64,000 nucleotides of DNA from Candidatus Paceibacterota bacterium (lineage in GTDB: Bacteria > Verrucomicrobiota > Verrucomicrobiia > Limisphaerales > UBA8199). Each line of letters starts with the position of its first letter. The first letter of the stretch is position 1. Location of the stretch: assembly GCA_035452965.1 (NCBI GenBank), contig DAOTCE010000001.1, forward strand, positions 62,001 through 126,000. Reading direction: 5' to 3'. Position numbers and translations under genes: made by a program. The notes below the pieces were generated by a model. It worked only from the letters and a program-made list of their open reading frames with translations. It had not been told where the DNA came from and did no database searches. Positions 1-8,978 of this stretch are shown in pieces.

Positions 1-755
1 GCGAGGTAAACGATGAAGTTGCCCAGGAACGCATCCCGGCCCAGCCGGGGGTTGCCGGCGGCAATGGCGATCTCGATGCCCAGTGCGGCGACAATCAGGC
101 TTTGGTGCAAGGTGATGCAAAGCCCGAACAAGAAGGCGGCCCAGTAGGCGTAGCGCAACTGGTGGGGCGCGTAAATCCACCGCAGCAGGCAGACCAACAC
201 CGCCAGGTACCACGGCACGCTGGTCACCGCAATGCGGTTGACGACGCACGACTCCTTCCACATGAATCCATCCAGGCCCAGGAGCAGTCCGGCCGATATC
301 GCCGAGATCAGGCAGATGGCGCTCTCCCACCGGCCGGTCATTCCTTTGAGTTCCTCGATGCCCTCCATGAGCATGCTGCTGCCCCGCGAAACCAGCAGGG
401 CGAGCAGGCCGCAGGCCACTGCCCCCGAGAAGGCCTGCCCCACCGACACGCGCCAGGCCATGTTGCCGATGGGCAGCAGCGTGGTCCAGAGCCAGCTATA
501 GATTGACCAAACCGGGTAGCCGGGCGGATGCGGAATGCCGGCATAGAAAGCCCCCGTCACCAGTTCTCCGGAATCCTCCAGCGTCAACTCAGGCGCCAGG
601 GTGATCAGATAGACCGTCCAGACCACCCCCAGGGTGATCGCCAGCGCCAGCCAGTCGATGGTCCGGAACAGCGGCGGCACCGGTCCCGGCGCGGGAGCGG
701 GCGGGGGCTTGGGCAGCTTGCGTCCCTCGCGCTCCGCGGACTTTGGTTTCATCAT
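1..755 (-). CDS. DUF2723 (TMEM260-like) membrane protein, N-terminal part
   Basis: The frame is open from an ATG at 755 (a second in-frame ATG lies at 752) to the window edge, so 251 N-terminal residues are visible and the C-terminus is missing. After a short Pro/Lys-rich cytoplasmic leader comes a membrane helix and then the sequence LTLEDSGELVTGAFYAGIPH followed by PPGYP. This Asp-Ser-Gly-Glu plus His-Pro-Pro-Gly-Tyr pattern is the hallmark of DUF2723, a multi-span family related to the TMEM260 O-mannosyltransferases. Further hydrophobic segments follow. The family is common in Bacteroidota and Verrucomicrobiota and probably transfers sugars from lipid carriers at the membrane; the substrate is unknown. 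It is divergent from the methyltransferase to its right. Confidence 0.85.
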   Translation of the reverse strand, partial: MMKPKSAEREGRKLPKPPPAPAPGPVPPLFRTIDWLALAITLGVVWTVYLITLAPELTLEDSGELVTGAFYAGIPHPPGYPVWSIYSWLWTTLLPIGNMAWRVSVGQAFSGAVACGLLALLVSRGSSMLMEGIEELKGMTGRWESAICLISAISAGLLLGLDGFMWKESCVVNRIAVTSVPWYLAVLVCLLRWIYAPHQLRYAYWAAFLFGLCITLHQSLIVAALGIEIAIAAGNPRLGRDAFLGNFIVYL

Positions 756-930
756 AAGCAGTGTCTACTTCCACTGACACCATACCCGGCCGGATTTGTG
801 CATAGCCAGCCGAATTTTTCGCCGTTCGCGTGCATGGACCTTTGCGGGTATTGTCTTGCTGGCCGCAGCCAGCGTGTGTTTGACTGTACCGACAGAGTTA
901 ACCCTGCTAGGCGTTACCTCGCTATGTGCT

Positions 931-1749
931 ATGGCGGAATTGACGGACAACAAACTGAAGACCGAAGTCAGGGATTACTGGAATCGCGCCTCCTGCGATA
1001 CCTGGCATACCCAGGCGGGGAAATTCACCCGGGAGTATTTCGAGCAGATCGAGCAATGGCGTTACCGGGACCAGCCTTTTATCCACTCCTTCGCGCAGTT
1101 CACCCGCTACCACGGCAAGCGCGTGCTCGAAGTCGGGTTTGGGGCGGGGACGGACTTCATTCAGTGGCTGCGGGCCGGGGCGGCGGCCTCGGGCGTGGAC
1201 CTGACGGAAGAAGCATTGGCTAACCTGACGCATCGCATCCAGGTCTATGGGCTGCCGGAACCGGCCTGCATAAAGGTCTCCGACGCGGAGAATCTGCCGT
1301 TCGAGTCGGGCAGTTTCGATTTGGGATACTCTTGGGGCGTGCTGCATCACACGCCGGACACCGAGAAGGCCGTGCGCGAGCTGGTGCGGGTGGTGCGGCC
1401 TGGCGGCGAGGTCAAAATCATGCTCTACAACCGGCGTTCGCTCTGCACGTTTCATCACTGGGTGAAGTACGCCCTGTTCCAGGGCCGTCCGTGGATGAGC
1501 TTCCGCCAGGTGCTGTGGCATCACATGGAGAGCGTCGGCACCAAGGGCTATACGCGCAGGGAGCTGCGACAAATGCTGGCGCCGCTCGGATTGACGGACA
1601 TCGGCATCGAGACGTTTGTGACCTCCTACGATTACCTGCCGTGGACACGCTTTCCGTTCTCGCTCTTCAACTGGGCGCTGCGGGTGCTTATTGCGCTAAG
1701 CGGCAACCGGCTGGGGTTCTGGCACGGCATTACGGCCAGAAAGACCTGA
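931..1749 (+). CDS. class I SAM-dependent methyltransferase
   Basis: A 272-residue protein with the Rossmann motif I VLEVGFGAG at about residues 65-73, an acidic end of strand beta-2 (SGVDLTEEAL), the motif IV-like segment LGYSWGVLHHTPD and VRPGGEVKIMLYN, the usual layout of Methyltransf_11 enzymes. The substrate cannot be read from the sequence. The frame extends upstream to a TTG at 796, but that stretch would add an isolated hydrophobic segment not expected in the family. The ATG at 931, 28 codons ahead of the conserved part, is preferred, although no strong Shine-Dalgarno is visible. It is convergent with the glycosidase gene ending at 1780. Confidence 0.85.
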   Translation: MAELTDNKLKTEVRDYWNRASCDTWHTQAGKFTREYFEQIEQWRYRDQPFIHSFAQFTRYHGKRVLEVGFGAGTDFIQWLRAGAAASGVDLTEEALANLTHRIQVYGLPEPACIKVSDAENLPFESGSFDLGYSWGVLHHTPDTEKAVRELVRVVRPGGEVKIMLYNRRSLCTFHHWVKYALFQGRPWMSFRQVLWHHMESVGTKGYTRRELRQMLAPLGLTDIGIETFVTSYDYLPWTRFPFSLFNWALRVLIALSGNRLGFWHGITARKT

Positions 1750-1779
1750 TCCAGGCCGCGCGGCAGAATCATCCGCGGG

Positions 1780-4593
1780 TCACGCGGGCGCCACCTGCAA
1801 GCTGCCGCGGCCGGCGTCACAGGGGAGGGCGATCTGCAAGGTGCCGGACAGGGCCGGATGCGCGGTGACGGGGCGGCCGTTCCATCGCGCGCGGTAGGCG
1901 CGGCCGGGCTGGAGGGTGACGAGCACGGTGGCTTCGCCGCCCGGACGGGGGCGTAATTCGAGCTCGGCGTTCAGCGCGGAGTTGTCCGCCTCGAAATCGC
2001 AGCGGTGAATCCAGGTGTCGAACCCCGTCGTAAGGCGGCCCGGGCGATAGTAAGCCGCAAACCACGCCAGCACGGGCGAAGAGAGCGCGCCGAACTGATG
2101 CCAGCCGGCGCCCCGGCCGGATTCGATCAGGAAATGCTCGAAGCAATGGTAGGATGTGTCCACCTCGGCTCGCCACAGGTCGAGCGCGGTTTGCGCGATC
2201 TGGAAGGCGAAGCCGGCCTGGCCGAGATCGAGCATGGTCTTCCAGAGGAACCATTGGTGGGGCATCCAGACCGCGCCGTTCCAATAGCCGTCATGCCGAT
2301 AGTAGGGCGCACTCTGATCCACGGTGGAGAGGCCAATGGGCGTCCAGAGCCGCCGGGGCGACTGCAGGTGGCCCAGCAAGGTTCGCTCCTGGGCAGGCGT
2401 GCAGATGCCGGCCAGCAGCGGCATGACGCCGTCCTGGCCGAGGTTGTAATTGGCGCCGCTCTCATGGCGGAGAATGCCGCTGGCTTGTCCCTGCGCGTCA
2501 TGCAGCACGTAGCTGAAGTAGCCGGCATCCGGGTCCCAGGAATGGGTCTGCAATGCGTCGCTCCAGAGCTTGATGTCTTCATCATAGCCCGCCACGTCCT
2601 GAACCACGCCCAGCACGCGCGCCATTTGCGCCAGTATGCGCGCCGTGCGGATGAGGTGAGAGTTGATGATGGCGGTGGCGGTACGCGGCGCGAGCTTCTC
2701 TTTGTGCATGAAGACCTGCGGCGGGTAATCGTCCCAGCCGGTGTTGTAGAAATAACTCCAGGTCTTGAGCAGGCCGGATTTGAAGGCGCGGGTGTTGGAG
2801 CTGCCGAGCCGGCCGGCCAGGAACAGGTGGTATTGCCGGAGCCGGGGGTAGAAGTAATCGAGCAGGGCGCGGGATTGCGTCAGGTTCCAGAGTTCGAGGC
2901 AGAGGTAATGCTGCACCGGCAAAGGGGTGCCGTGATGAATGAACGCGGTTTCCGGATCGCCGGGTTTGGTGGTGTAGGCGTTGAGGCAATCAATGGCGCG
3001 GTTGACGTCCAGTTGCGCCAGGCCGATGCCGGTGAAGCCGGAGTCCCAGGTGTAAAGGCTGTCCCACCACTTGCCGGGCGAGTAGTGCCGCAGGTAACGC
3101 CGTTTGCCATAAACGGGGAAGACGATGTTGGTGAGCACCACCGCCGCCATGCGCTTCTGGCTGAAGCGGCAGGGCTCGCCCGCGGGCACGCTCGCCAGCG
3201 CCGCCGCGCCCTCCTGCCGCGCGCGATAGCTCCGCTCCAGCTCGGAGGGGTCCCGCGCGATCTGTTTAAGATCCTCCGCGACCTCCTCCGCGGTTCCGGC
3301 GGACACGATGCCGTAAACGGTTTTGGCGCTTTCGGGCGCCAGGGCGATTGGCCGCAGGAAAACGTTGGTGAAATGGCCCTGGCCGTCGCCGCGCAGGACG
3401 GTGCTCACGTGGTCGTGCACGTTGCGCCGGAAGTAGCGGTCCAGCTCGCTGTTGAGGATTTCGCGCACCTGAAACACGCCGGGCGACCACGCCAGGCCGT
3501 AGTGCGCCGGCGCGTCGGCATACTTGAGCAGACGGCTATGCTCCAGCGGTCCGGGCAGGATCCGCGGGGCCCAATTGAATTGCGCCGGCTGAAACTGAAC
3601 CGCGCCGGCCGATGCCGCTTCCACAATGGCAAAACCATCCAACTGAATGCCGGCGCCCTTGCGCACGCCGAAGGCCAGATCGTGAGCGCCCGCCTTTGCA
3701 GCGCCCAGCGGGAGCGTCGCCAGGCTGAAGTCCTTTCCCGGCGGCAACGTCAGCTCGCCGTGCCCCAAACCGCCGGCTTCCAACAGCGTGGGCTGGTTCG
3801 AGGTGTTGCGATAGCGCAGCAATAGCCGCCCATCCTTGAGGGCTTTGCGCAGCCGCACCCGGAAGCGCACACGGTCACCGGCGCCCTTGCCGAACCCGGC
3901 GCCGATGCCGCCGCCGCTGACAAAGCCGTGGTCGCGCACTTCCGCGCGGCGATAGCCGTCCGGGACCAGGCTGTCGTTGGCGCGCGGTTGGGCGAACTTC
4001 AACTCCGCATAATCGAGGGCGTTCACCCACACCGCGCCGGCTGGCAATTGCACGGCTGTCTTCTGTGCGGGCTCGGTCGTGTAGGGCCGCACATAAGGGT
4101 AGTTGAACGAGGCCATGAAATGCAGCACCAGGTTCTGGTGGGCCGGCGTGCGGTTCACCAACTCGGCCCGCACCAGCCGCGCGCGATCCGAGAGCGCGGA
4201 GAACGACACATCGCAATAGACGCGGTCTTTCCACTCCAGCTCGCAGCGGTAGGAGAAGAAGGAAAGGTCCGGAGCCGCTTCCCACGGGTGAAAGCCGCTC
4301 TCCCAGTTCACGTTCGGCACCATGACTTCGCGCCGGTAGCGGCCCGGGAAGACGCTCAAGTCGAACCGCAGGCCGCGCTCCAGGTCGGCGATGTGCGAGA
4401 GCCCGTTGTAGATCTTGGTGTACGGGCCCCAGGGCGGCAGGCGGAGATCGTGGGAGTCGGCGAGGGCGGCGAGGTCGCCGACGGGATCGGCCTTGGCGGC
4501 ATCGGCGGCGAAGGCAGGCCAATTTGACTTGAGCAGGCAGGCGGTGCCCCCGGCGGCCAGCGCGGTGCGGGCGAGAAAGGATCGGCGGGTCAT
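1780..4593 (-). CDS. Tat-exported six-hairpin glycosidase-like protein (MGH1/GH63-like)
   Basis: The 937-residue protein starts with a twin-arginine leader (MTRRSFLARTALAAGG, then an Ala-rich cleavage region), so a folded enzyme is probably exported. The central and C-terminal parts hold the Trp/Asp/Gly-rich blocks of an (alpha/alpha)6 barrel: YTWDSGFTGIGLAQLD, then GYWNGAVWMPHQW and a late HWFG-like block (GWHQFGALSS). These resemble MGH1-like, GH63 and trehalase-type glycosidases; the N-terminal third looks beta-rich. Substrate is unknown. The frame continues upstream to 4740, but that extension is encoded by a dispersed hairpin repeat, so the ATG at 4593 that begins the Tat signal is taken as the start. 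Confidence 0.75.
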   Translation of the reverse strand: MTRRSFLARTALAAGGTACLLKSNWPAFAADAAKADPVGDLAALADSHDLRLPPWGPYTKIYNGLSHIADLERGLRFDLSVFPGRYRREVMVPNVNWESGFHPWEAAPDLSFFSYRCELEWKDRVYCDVSFSALSDRARLVRAELVNRTPAHQNLVLHFMASFNYPYVRPYTTEPAQKTAVQLPAGAVWVNALDYAELKFAQPRANDSLVPDGYRRAEVRDHGFVSGGGIGAGFGKGAGDRVRFRVRLRKALKDGRLLLRYRNTSNQPTLLEAGGLGHGELTLPPGKDFSLATLPLGAAKAGAHDLAFGVRKGAGIQLDGFAIVEAASAGAVQFQPAQFNWAPRILPGPLEHSRLLKYADAPAHYGLAWSPGVFQVREILNSELDRYFRRNVHDHVSTVLRGDGQGHFTNVFLRPIALAPESAKTVYGIVSAGTAEEVAEDLKQIARDPSELERSYRARQEGAAALASVPAGEPCRFSQKRMAAVVLTNIVFPVYGKRRYLRHYSPGKWWDSLYTWDSGFTGIGLAQLDVNRAIDCLNAYTTKPGDPETAFIHHGTPLPVQHYLCLELWNLTQSRALLDYFYPRLRQYHLFLAGRLGSSNTRAFKSGLLKTWSYFYNTGWDDYPPQVFMHKEKLAPRTATAIINSHLIRTARILAQMARVLGVVQDVAGYDEDIKLWSDALQTHSWDPDAGYFSYVLHDAQGQASGILRHESGANYNLGQDGVMPLLAGICTPAQERTLLGHLQSPRRLWTPIGLSTVDQSAPYYRHDGYWNGAVWMPHQWFLWKTMLDLGQAGFAFQIAQTALDLWRAEVDTSYHCFEHFLIESGRGAGWHQFGALSSPVLAWFAAYYRPGRLTTGFDTWIHRCDFEADNSALNAELELRPRPGGEATVLVTLQPGRAYRARWNGRPVTAHPALSGTLQIALPCDAGRGSLQVAPA

Positions 4594-4608
4594 GGGAAGG
4601 TCAGCTAC

Positions 4609-4744
4609 CGTAGCGCAGACTTGCAGTCTGCCGTATCGCCGATTTGTAATCGGCGGAGCGCCCAACGCTCCAGCGCACATCAGTTCGACGGTAGTCCTGC
4701 GGGTTGAAAACCTGCAATACAGCAGACTGCAAGTCTGCACTACG
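4609..4744. repeat. dispersed multi-hairpin repeat element
   Basis: A 136-bp element with inverted ends: positions 4609-4635 and 4718-4744 are near-complementary arms. Each arm itself holds the small palindrome GCAGACTTGCAGTCTGC. Between them lie further hairpins: CGCCGAT/ATCGGCG at 4637-4656, GGAGCG/CGCTCC just after, and GCGGGTT/AACCTGC near 4700-4714. Translated on the minus strand it yields the peptide SADYKSAIRQTASLRYG, which I recognise as a recurrent spurious N-terminus in Verrucomicrobiota annotations. It lies directly upstream of the Tat glycosidase start, so it may sit in that gene's leader. Confidence 0.8.
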
Positions 4745-4791
4745 TGACACGGCGGCGCGGAGGACGCGCCGTGGCGTTGATCGTCTTGTGT

Positions 4792-4986
4792 TCATGGATC
4801 GGGCTGAGGCGGAGGCGGAGGTTTTTGGGTGGCCCAGCTTCTGTACCAGGGCATTTCGATGAAGCGGCGGTTGCGGAAGTGGCGGAGGGGGCCGACGGCG
4901 TAGAGTTCGCAGACGGGCGGGGCGGCGGGCGCGGTCAGCGCGAGCGTTGCCAGGAGCGGGAAGAGGGAGCAAGTTGCGCGGTTCAC
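4792..4986 (-). pseudogene. internal-deletion remnant of a secreted glycosidase-like gene
   Basis: An open frame of 64 residues: a signal peptide, then PVCELYAVG, then directly PLRHFRNRRFIEMPWYRSW and a Pro-rich tail. The first block matches the N-terminus of the mature protein encoded at 8979-10151 (PFCELYAVG), and the second matches the C-terminal tail encoded at 8730-8978 (PVRHILNRRFIEMPWYKSW). The roughly 400 residues that separate those blocks in the other locus are absent here. The DNA agrees: about 44 bases around 4830-4875 nearly match 8771-8814, and about 22 bases around 4889-4910 match 10047-10068. This looks like a paralogue that lost its middle by recombination at the similar YAVG/YGIG codons. 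It could still make a small exported peptide. Confidence 0.65.
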
Positions 4987-5259
4987 AGACTGTTCGGCGA
5001 GGGTGAGGTCAATGGGGGTCGCACAGACGCAGCTTGGGGCCGGGGCCCCGTTGGGGCAAGGGGAATGTCGAGGCAGGGCGGGTGAAGATGGGTGCTGCGG
5101 GCTGGAGGCTGGAGGAGAGAGCTGAAGAGTGAGCGAATCCGCGGTAGCTCCACCTTACCCGAGAACCTGCAACAGGTTCACGCGACGCTGCAACGGAGGA
5201 CGGGGATGCCGGCCCTCCCGATCAGGTTGTGGGGATCGGCTGGAACCGCGGCGTCGCGT
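4987..5259. other. non-coding stretch holding one copy of a 48-bp dispersed repeat
   Basis: No convincing gene. Positions 5095-5142 align without gaps to 8326-8373 (both begin CTGCRGGCTGGAGGCTGGAG and continue with few mismatches). Both copies lie beside members of the same broken glycosidase-like family. Confidence 0.6.
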
Positions 5260-6168
5260 TCAGGGCAGGGAGATTTCCAGACGGTAGAACTTCGCGGTTT
5301 GGGTCGCGTTGGTGTCGGTCACGGTGCAGGCAAAGCCGGAGGTGGAATACTCCGCGGTTGTGAGCGGCAGGAACAGCCCGCTGTTCAGGTCGGTGCAATA
5401 TCGCACCGTATATAACCGCGTCGGCAGCCAAGGACTGAAGACCAGGCTCTGCGAGGCCCCCTGGTGCGCACCCAGCGCGAAATGGAACTGGCTGCCGGGA
5501 TCCACCGGGGATGCGCCGGACAAATACTCCAGCCGGTTGTTCTGACCGTCGCCGTCCGGATCGGCCGTACCCAGGCCGAGCGGATTGTTCTCGCCGAACA
5601 GGTTCACCTGCCAGTCGTCCGGCAGGCCGTCGCCGGCGTACAGGCCGAAGTCATCCGAGTTCACGTTGACCACGGCCAGGCTCACATAGTTGGACACGCC
5701 GAGGTACTGGCCGCCCGCCAGCGCGGCCGTCGTCTGATAGACGGTGCCCGCGGTGACCAGGCCGTTGGGGAACACGCTGGTGAGCACGCTGCTGTAAGTC
5801 CGCCAGACCACGCTCGTGCTGTTCAGCCCGAGGTAGGACGCATCGTCCAGCACGGCCATGGCGCTGAGCTGGCTGGCGCCGCCTTCGTTCACCACGAAGG
5901 GGGAAGCGCTCAATTGCAATCCGGTCACTTCGTACAGTTGCCCGGCAAAGCCGGGTTTCAAGATGGCCGAGGGCGTGGTGGCCGCGGCGGGGGTGACCCA
6001 GCCGTCAATGCTGGTCTGCATCGAGCAGCCGGGACCCGTAACCCGCCCGCCCCCGCCGGTCAACGCCTCGGTGGTCATCTGGTAGGCGCTGCTGACGCGC
6101 GTCTGGGCCAGGGCCGACGCCGCGGCCAGGCCCAGCGCGCCGCAAGCGATCAGGAATCGGGCGTTCAT
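5260..6168 (-). CDS. secreted protein with thrombospondin type-3-like motif and FYRL C-terminal module
   Basis: A 302-residue protein beginning with a clear Sec signal peptide (MNARFLIACGALGLAAASALAQ). The middle is beta-rich. Near residue 215 is GDGLPDDWQ and then DPDGDGQNNRLEYLSG, a Ca2+-binding Asp/Gly-rich motif of the thrombospondin type-3 kind often seen in Verrucomicrobiota secreted proteins. The last 70 residues look like a small beta module ending AKFYRLEISLP. The ATG at 6168 overlaps the TGA of the upstream kelch-like gene (ATGA), which implies translational coupling, so both products probably act together at the surface. Function is unknown. Confidence 0.8.
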   Translation of the reverse strand: MNARFLIACGALGLAAASALAQTRVSSAYQMTTEALTGGGGRVTGPGCSMQTSIDGWVTPAAATTPSAILKPGFAGQLYEVTGLQLSASPFVVNEGGASQLSAMAVLDDASYLGLNSTSVVWRTYSSVLTSVFPNGLVTAGTVYQTTAALAGGQYLGVSNYVSLAVVNVNSDDFGLYAGDGLPDDWQVNLFGENNPLGLGTADPDGDGQNNRLEYLSGASPVDPGSQFHFALGAHQGASQSLVFSPWLPTRLYTVRYCTDLNSGLFLPLTTAEYSTSGFACTVTDTNATQTAKFYRLEISLP

Positions 6169-7943
6169 GGCTTTTGGTAGAGGTAGAGGACGGGGCTCGG
6201 AGCCCATTTGAAGGCATACTGGGTAGAGGGTGCACCCCCTGTCGAGCCGAACACGAGCGCCTGGGTGCCAGTCCAGATCGTTCCCGGCACCGCGTACATG
6301 ACGAAGGTTGGGCAAGCCGGGATGGTCAGCCAGCTATCCGTGGCAGGATTGTAGCGGGCGCTGTCGTAGGTGTGGGTAGGTCCGAGCAGCACTGGGCCGA
6401 CCACGATTTCCGTGCCGGTCCATACCGTGTCGGGCGCTATCGCAGGGGAGATGTAGGAGCTTAGGGGGCTCTGGCTCATCTTGCGCCAGGTGTTCGACGT
6501 AGGATTGTAAAGATAGCCGCCCCTTTCCATCGGCGTGCCAAAGTTGAGAACCGCCAGCTCGCTGCCAGTCCAGTTCGTCCTGGTATGCATGCCCATGGAG
6601 AATGCAGGGGCGCCGTTGGTGGTGACTGGCTGCCAGGAGTCGCTGGCCGGGTAATAACGGCCGCCGCCCCAAAGCATGTCTGGACCGTTGGTCAGAACGA
6701 CCAGCGTGTTCCCGCACCAGGCGATTTGCGACATGGATGATAGCGGAGGCTGGCCATTGGTGTTGACGCCCGGCCAGGAATCGGTGCCCGGGTTGTAACG
6801 GGCCAGCCGCATCATATTGTCTCTCAAGATCAGCTCGGTGCCCGTCCAATAGACTTGGACACCCATTCCGCCGATGAAGGGCGCCCCGTTGGTATTGAGG
6901 GACACCCAGGTGTCGGTGGCGGGGTGGTAGCGCTTGGCCGAGGGGCCGGACATGCTCATCACGACCAGTTCCGTCCCCGTCCAGAAGACCACTGAGTCCA
7001 TGGGGCTGAACTGGGGCGCACCGACGGTGTTCACGCTTCTCCACTCATCCGTTGCAGGATTGTAGCGGCCGGCCCAGAGGGTGGGCATTGGGTTGCCAGC
7101 GAGGATCATCAGCTCGGACCCGATCCACACGGGGGTGAAGTCTGTGATGTTAGGCAGGCCATTGGTAGGGATGTCATGCCAGGTGTTGTTGGCCGGGTTA
7201 AATCGTACTCCCAGCGGCCCCATGGTGGCCGCGGACTCACGGAACACGTAGGCTTCACTCCCGGTCCAGATCGGGGCTTTCGCTGAAGAGGTCGTGGGGA
7301 ACGTCGCGCTGGTGTTAGCCGCCACCGTTTCCCATTCCTCGGCCAGGAGCCGCAGGCCGGGGAGCTTTACGTAGCCGGCGGCCAGGAAGTTGCTGGCGTT
7401 GGCGTCGGACGAGAACACGGTGCTGCCGCTCGAAGGGCTGCCCAGCCCGGCTTTCACGTCGTTGGCCAGCTTGGCTACGGTGATGGTGCCATCGGGCACG
7501 TTGCCGGCCATCATCGCGTAGCCCACCGCCGCCAGCCGCTGGTCGGGCGTGAACTGCTGGAAGCCGGTGGCGCCGTCGTTGAACCAGACCCGCAGGCGCA
7601 GGTCCGCGTTGGTGAAGAGGGTGGGCGGCAGCGCGATCATGTTGGGCAGGGTGGAGTTGCCGAGCTGGACCGAGTAGAGGCCCTTGGACACGGCGAGCGA
7701 GACGGCGCTGACGGGCTGGCCGCCGCCGCTGCCGGTGCCGTCGTTGCTCCAGTAGGTGACGGTGCCGGCGCTGTTGACGAAGGCAAACTTGAACTGGCCG
7801 GTGCCATCGAAGTTCACGTTGCCGACGGTGATGCGGCCCTGAAAGTTCAGGAGCTGCGGGACTTGCGCCCACGCCGCCGCCGACACAAGGCAGGCAGCCG
7901 TGAGGCCGAAACACAAACGCAGGAGAATAGGAGTTCTTTTCAT
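6165..7943 (-). CDS. secreted kelch-like repeat protein
   Basis: A 592-residue protein with a Sec signal peptide ending SAAAWAQ. The N-terminal 170 residues carry LLNFQGRITVGN and a later DQRLAAVGYAMMAG segment, an arrangement seen in tail-fibre-like or choice-of-anchor proteins. From about residue 200 to the end there are seven or eight repeats of roughly 45-50 residues built on W(T/I)G(T/S)E followed by RYNPATDSW, which is the kelch beta-propeller pattern. It is probably an extracellular binding protein. The start at 7943 is chosen because it begins the signal peptide. It is coupled to the gene ending at 5260 through a 4-nt overlap. Confidence 0.8.
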   Translation of the reverse strand: MKRTPILLRLCFGLTAACLVSAAAWAQVPQLLNFQGRITVGNVNFDGTGQFKFAFVNSAGTVTYWSNDGTGSGGGQPVSAVSLAVSKGLYSVQLGNSTLPNMIALPPTLFTNADLRLRVWFNDGATGFQQFTPDQRLAAVGYAMMAGNVPDGTITVAKLANDVKAGLGSPSSGSTVFSSDANASNFLAAGYVKLPGLRLLAEEWETVAANTSATFPTTSSAKAPIWTGSEAYVFRESAATMGPLGVRFNPANNTWHDIPTNGLPNITDFTPVWIGSELMILAGNPMPTLWAGRYNPATDEWRSVNTVGAPQFSPMDSVVFWTGTELVVMSMSGPSAKRYHPATDTWVSLNTNGAPFIGGMGVQVYWTGTELILRDNMMRLARYNPGTDSWPGVNTNGQPPLSSMSQIAWCGNTLVVLTNGPDMLWGGGRYYPASDSWQPVTTNGAPAFSMGMHTRTNWTGSELAVLNFGTPMERGGYLYNPTSNTWRKMSQSPLSSYISPAIAPDTVWTGTEIVVGPVLLGPTHTYDSARYNPATDSWLTIPACPTFVMYAVPGTIWTGTQALVFGSTGGAPSTQYAFKWAPSPVLYLYQKP

Positions 7944-8399
7944 AGTAGTATCAATGGATTCCCTGGAAGGGGTGAGTCTGAGGGCCACGCTGCTGACTCT
8001 GGGAGGTACAGAGAGAAGACTCTGCTCAATCGCCGCCTGTTCTCGTCCATCATTGCCAGCAGCCCAAACCAGCCATTATTCGGGTGGCGGCCCGACCACC
8101 CGAGTGACCTCCGCGAACGTCAGTGCTCGCGGAACCTTTTCCGGCGCGAACAACAACACCGACCTGCTAAAAGACAACCAACCTTAACCTTAGGCCCGAA
8201 TCATTAAGGAATGGCCGCCGAGGCGTCAAGGAGCAAGTTGAGAGATTCGGGCCGCACGTCGCCAAGCTGACAGGGATGTTGGCCCACATGCCGACGAGGC
8301 GTGGGGTGGGTCAGGAGTTCTGAGACTGCAGGCTGGAGGCTGGAGGAGAAGTCTGAACAGTGAGCAAATCCACCGTGGGTTCGCCGTTTGGTGCCACCC
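7944..8399. other. mostly non-coding stretch with small hairpin and second 48-bp repeat copy
   Basis: No gene is supported. There is a hairpin CGGGTGG/CCACCCG at 8081-8102 and, at 8326-8373, the second copy of the 48-bp repeat found at 5095-5142. The upstream region of the kelch-like gene lies at the left end. Confidence 0.4.
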
Positions 8400-8665
8400 G
8401 CCCCCCAACTTGCGTCCCAGCAGCGCCAGCACGCGGTTGATCTTGACGTAGAACTCTTGCCCGCGCAGCCGGCGCCGATTTCGCCCCGGCCGCTTTTGCG
8501 TCCACTCCTGCCGGGCCGTCCGGTGCCACGCCTGCCGCTGTTCCTCCGTCAATCGCCCCCACCCGGGCGACACCTGCCCCATGCGCCCCCGCTCCAGTTC
8601 CTGACCGAGCGCGCTCCGCCGCCTGTGCCCCTTGCGCGGGCCGCTCTGCTGACGTGTTTTGTCTC
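8400..8665 (-). pseudogene. fragment of a small conserved protein family, probably truncated
   Basis: On the minus strand one frame reads RSALGQELERGRM, then SPGWGRLTEEQRQAWHRTA and GQEFYVKINRVLALLGRK. The pattern of a Trp-Gly-x-Leu-Thr-x-x-Gln-Arg-x-Ala-Trp helix followed later by F(F/Y)VKxNxxLALLG looks like a small Verrucomicrobiota family I have met as hypothetical proteins, but I cannot name it. After RKL the frame runs into non-family sequence and the 48-bp repeat. The best initiator (ATG near 8666-8670) is in a different frame, which suggests a frameshift. I read this as a decayed N-terminal fragment. Confidence 0.35.
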
Positions 8666-8729
8666 ATCACAACCTTAAGCGCCCCGATCCTACCACCCCT
8701 CCGCCCCGCCGTGCACCCCGCGCCTCACC

Positions 8730-8978
8730 TCACTGCTCCGGCTTCGGCGCAGCCGGTGGCGGCTGGCTGGCCCAGCTTTTGTACCAGGGCATTTCGATGA
8801 AGCGGCGGTTGAGGATGTGGCGCACGGGTCCGATGCCATACACCTCGCGCTGCAGCTTCTCCTCGGCGGCCCAGAATTCATCGGCGCGCGCGAGCCGCTC
8901 CGGCGTCCAACTGTCTCCCGTGCCGATTGCCTGGTTGGCGGCGAACATGTCTGCCTTGAGTTCCCACTGGCGGCGGCG
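8730..8978 (-). pseudogene. C-terminal part of the interrupted gene, downstream of an in-frame TAG
   Basis: Directly after the TAG at 8979-8981 the same frame stays open for 82 codons (RRRQWELKADMFAANQAIG and onwards) to a stop at 8730. It contains RRFIEMPWYKSW followed by a Pro-rich end. That tail also occurs in the remnant at 4792-4986, so it belonged to the ancestral full-length protein. An internal ATG at 8948 could permit separate translation, but no Shine-Dalgarno is evident. Confidence 0.65.

Noticed and set aside
2005..3825. 606-codon plus-strand frame across the Tat glycosidase gene
   Set aside because: Shadow of the real minus-strand gene; no domain, no signal peptide, biased composition.
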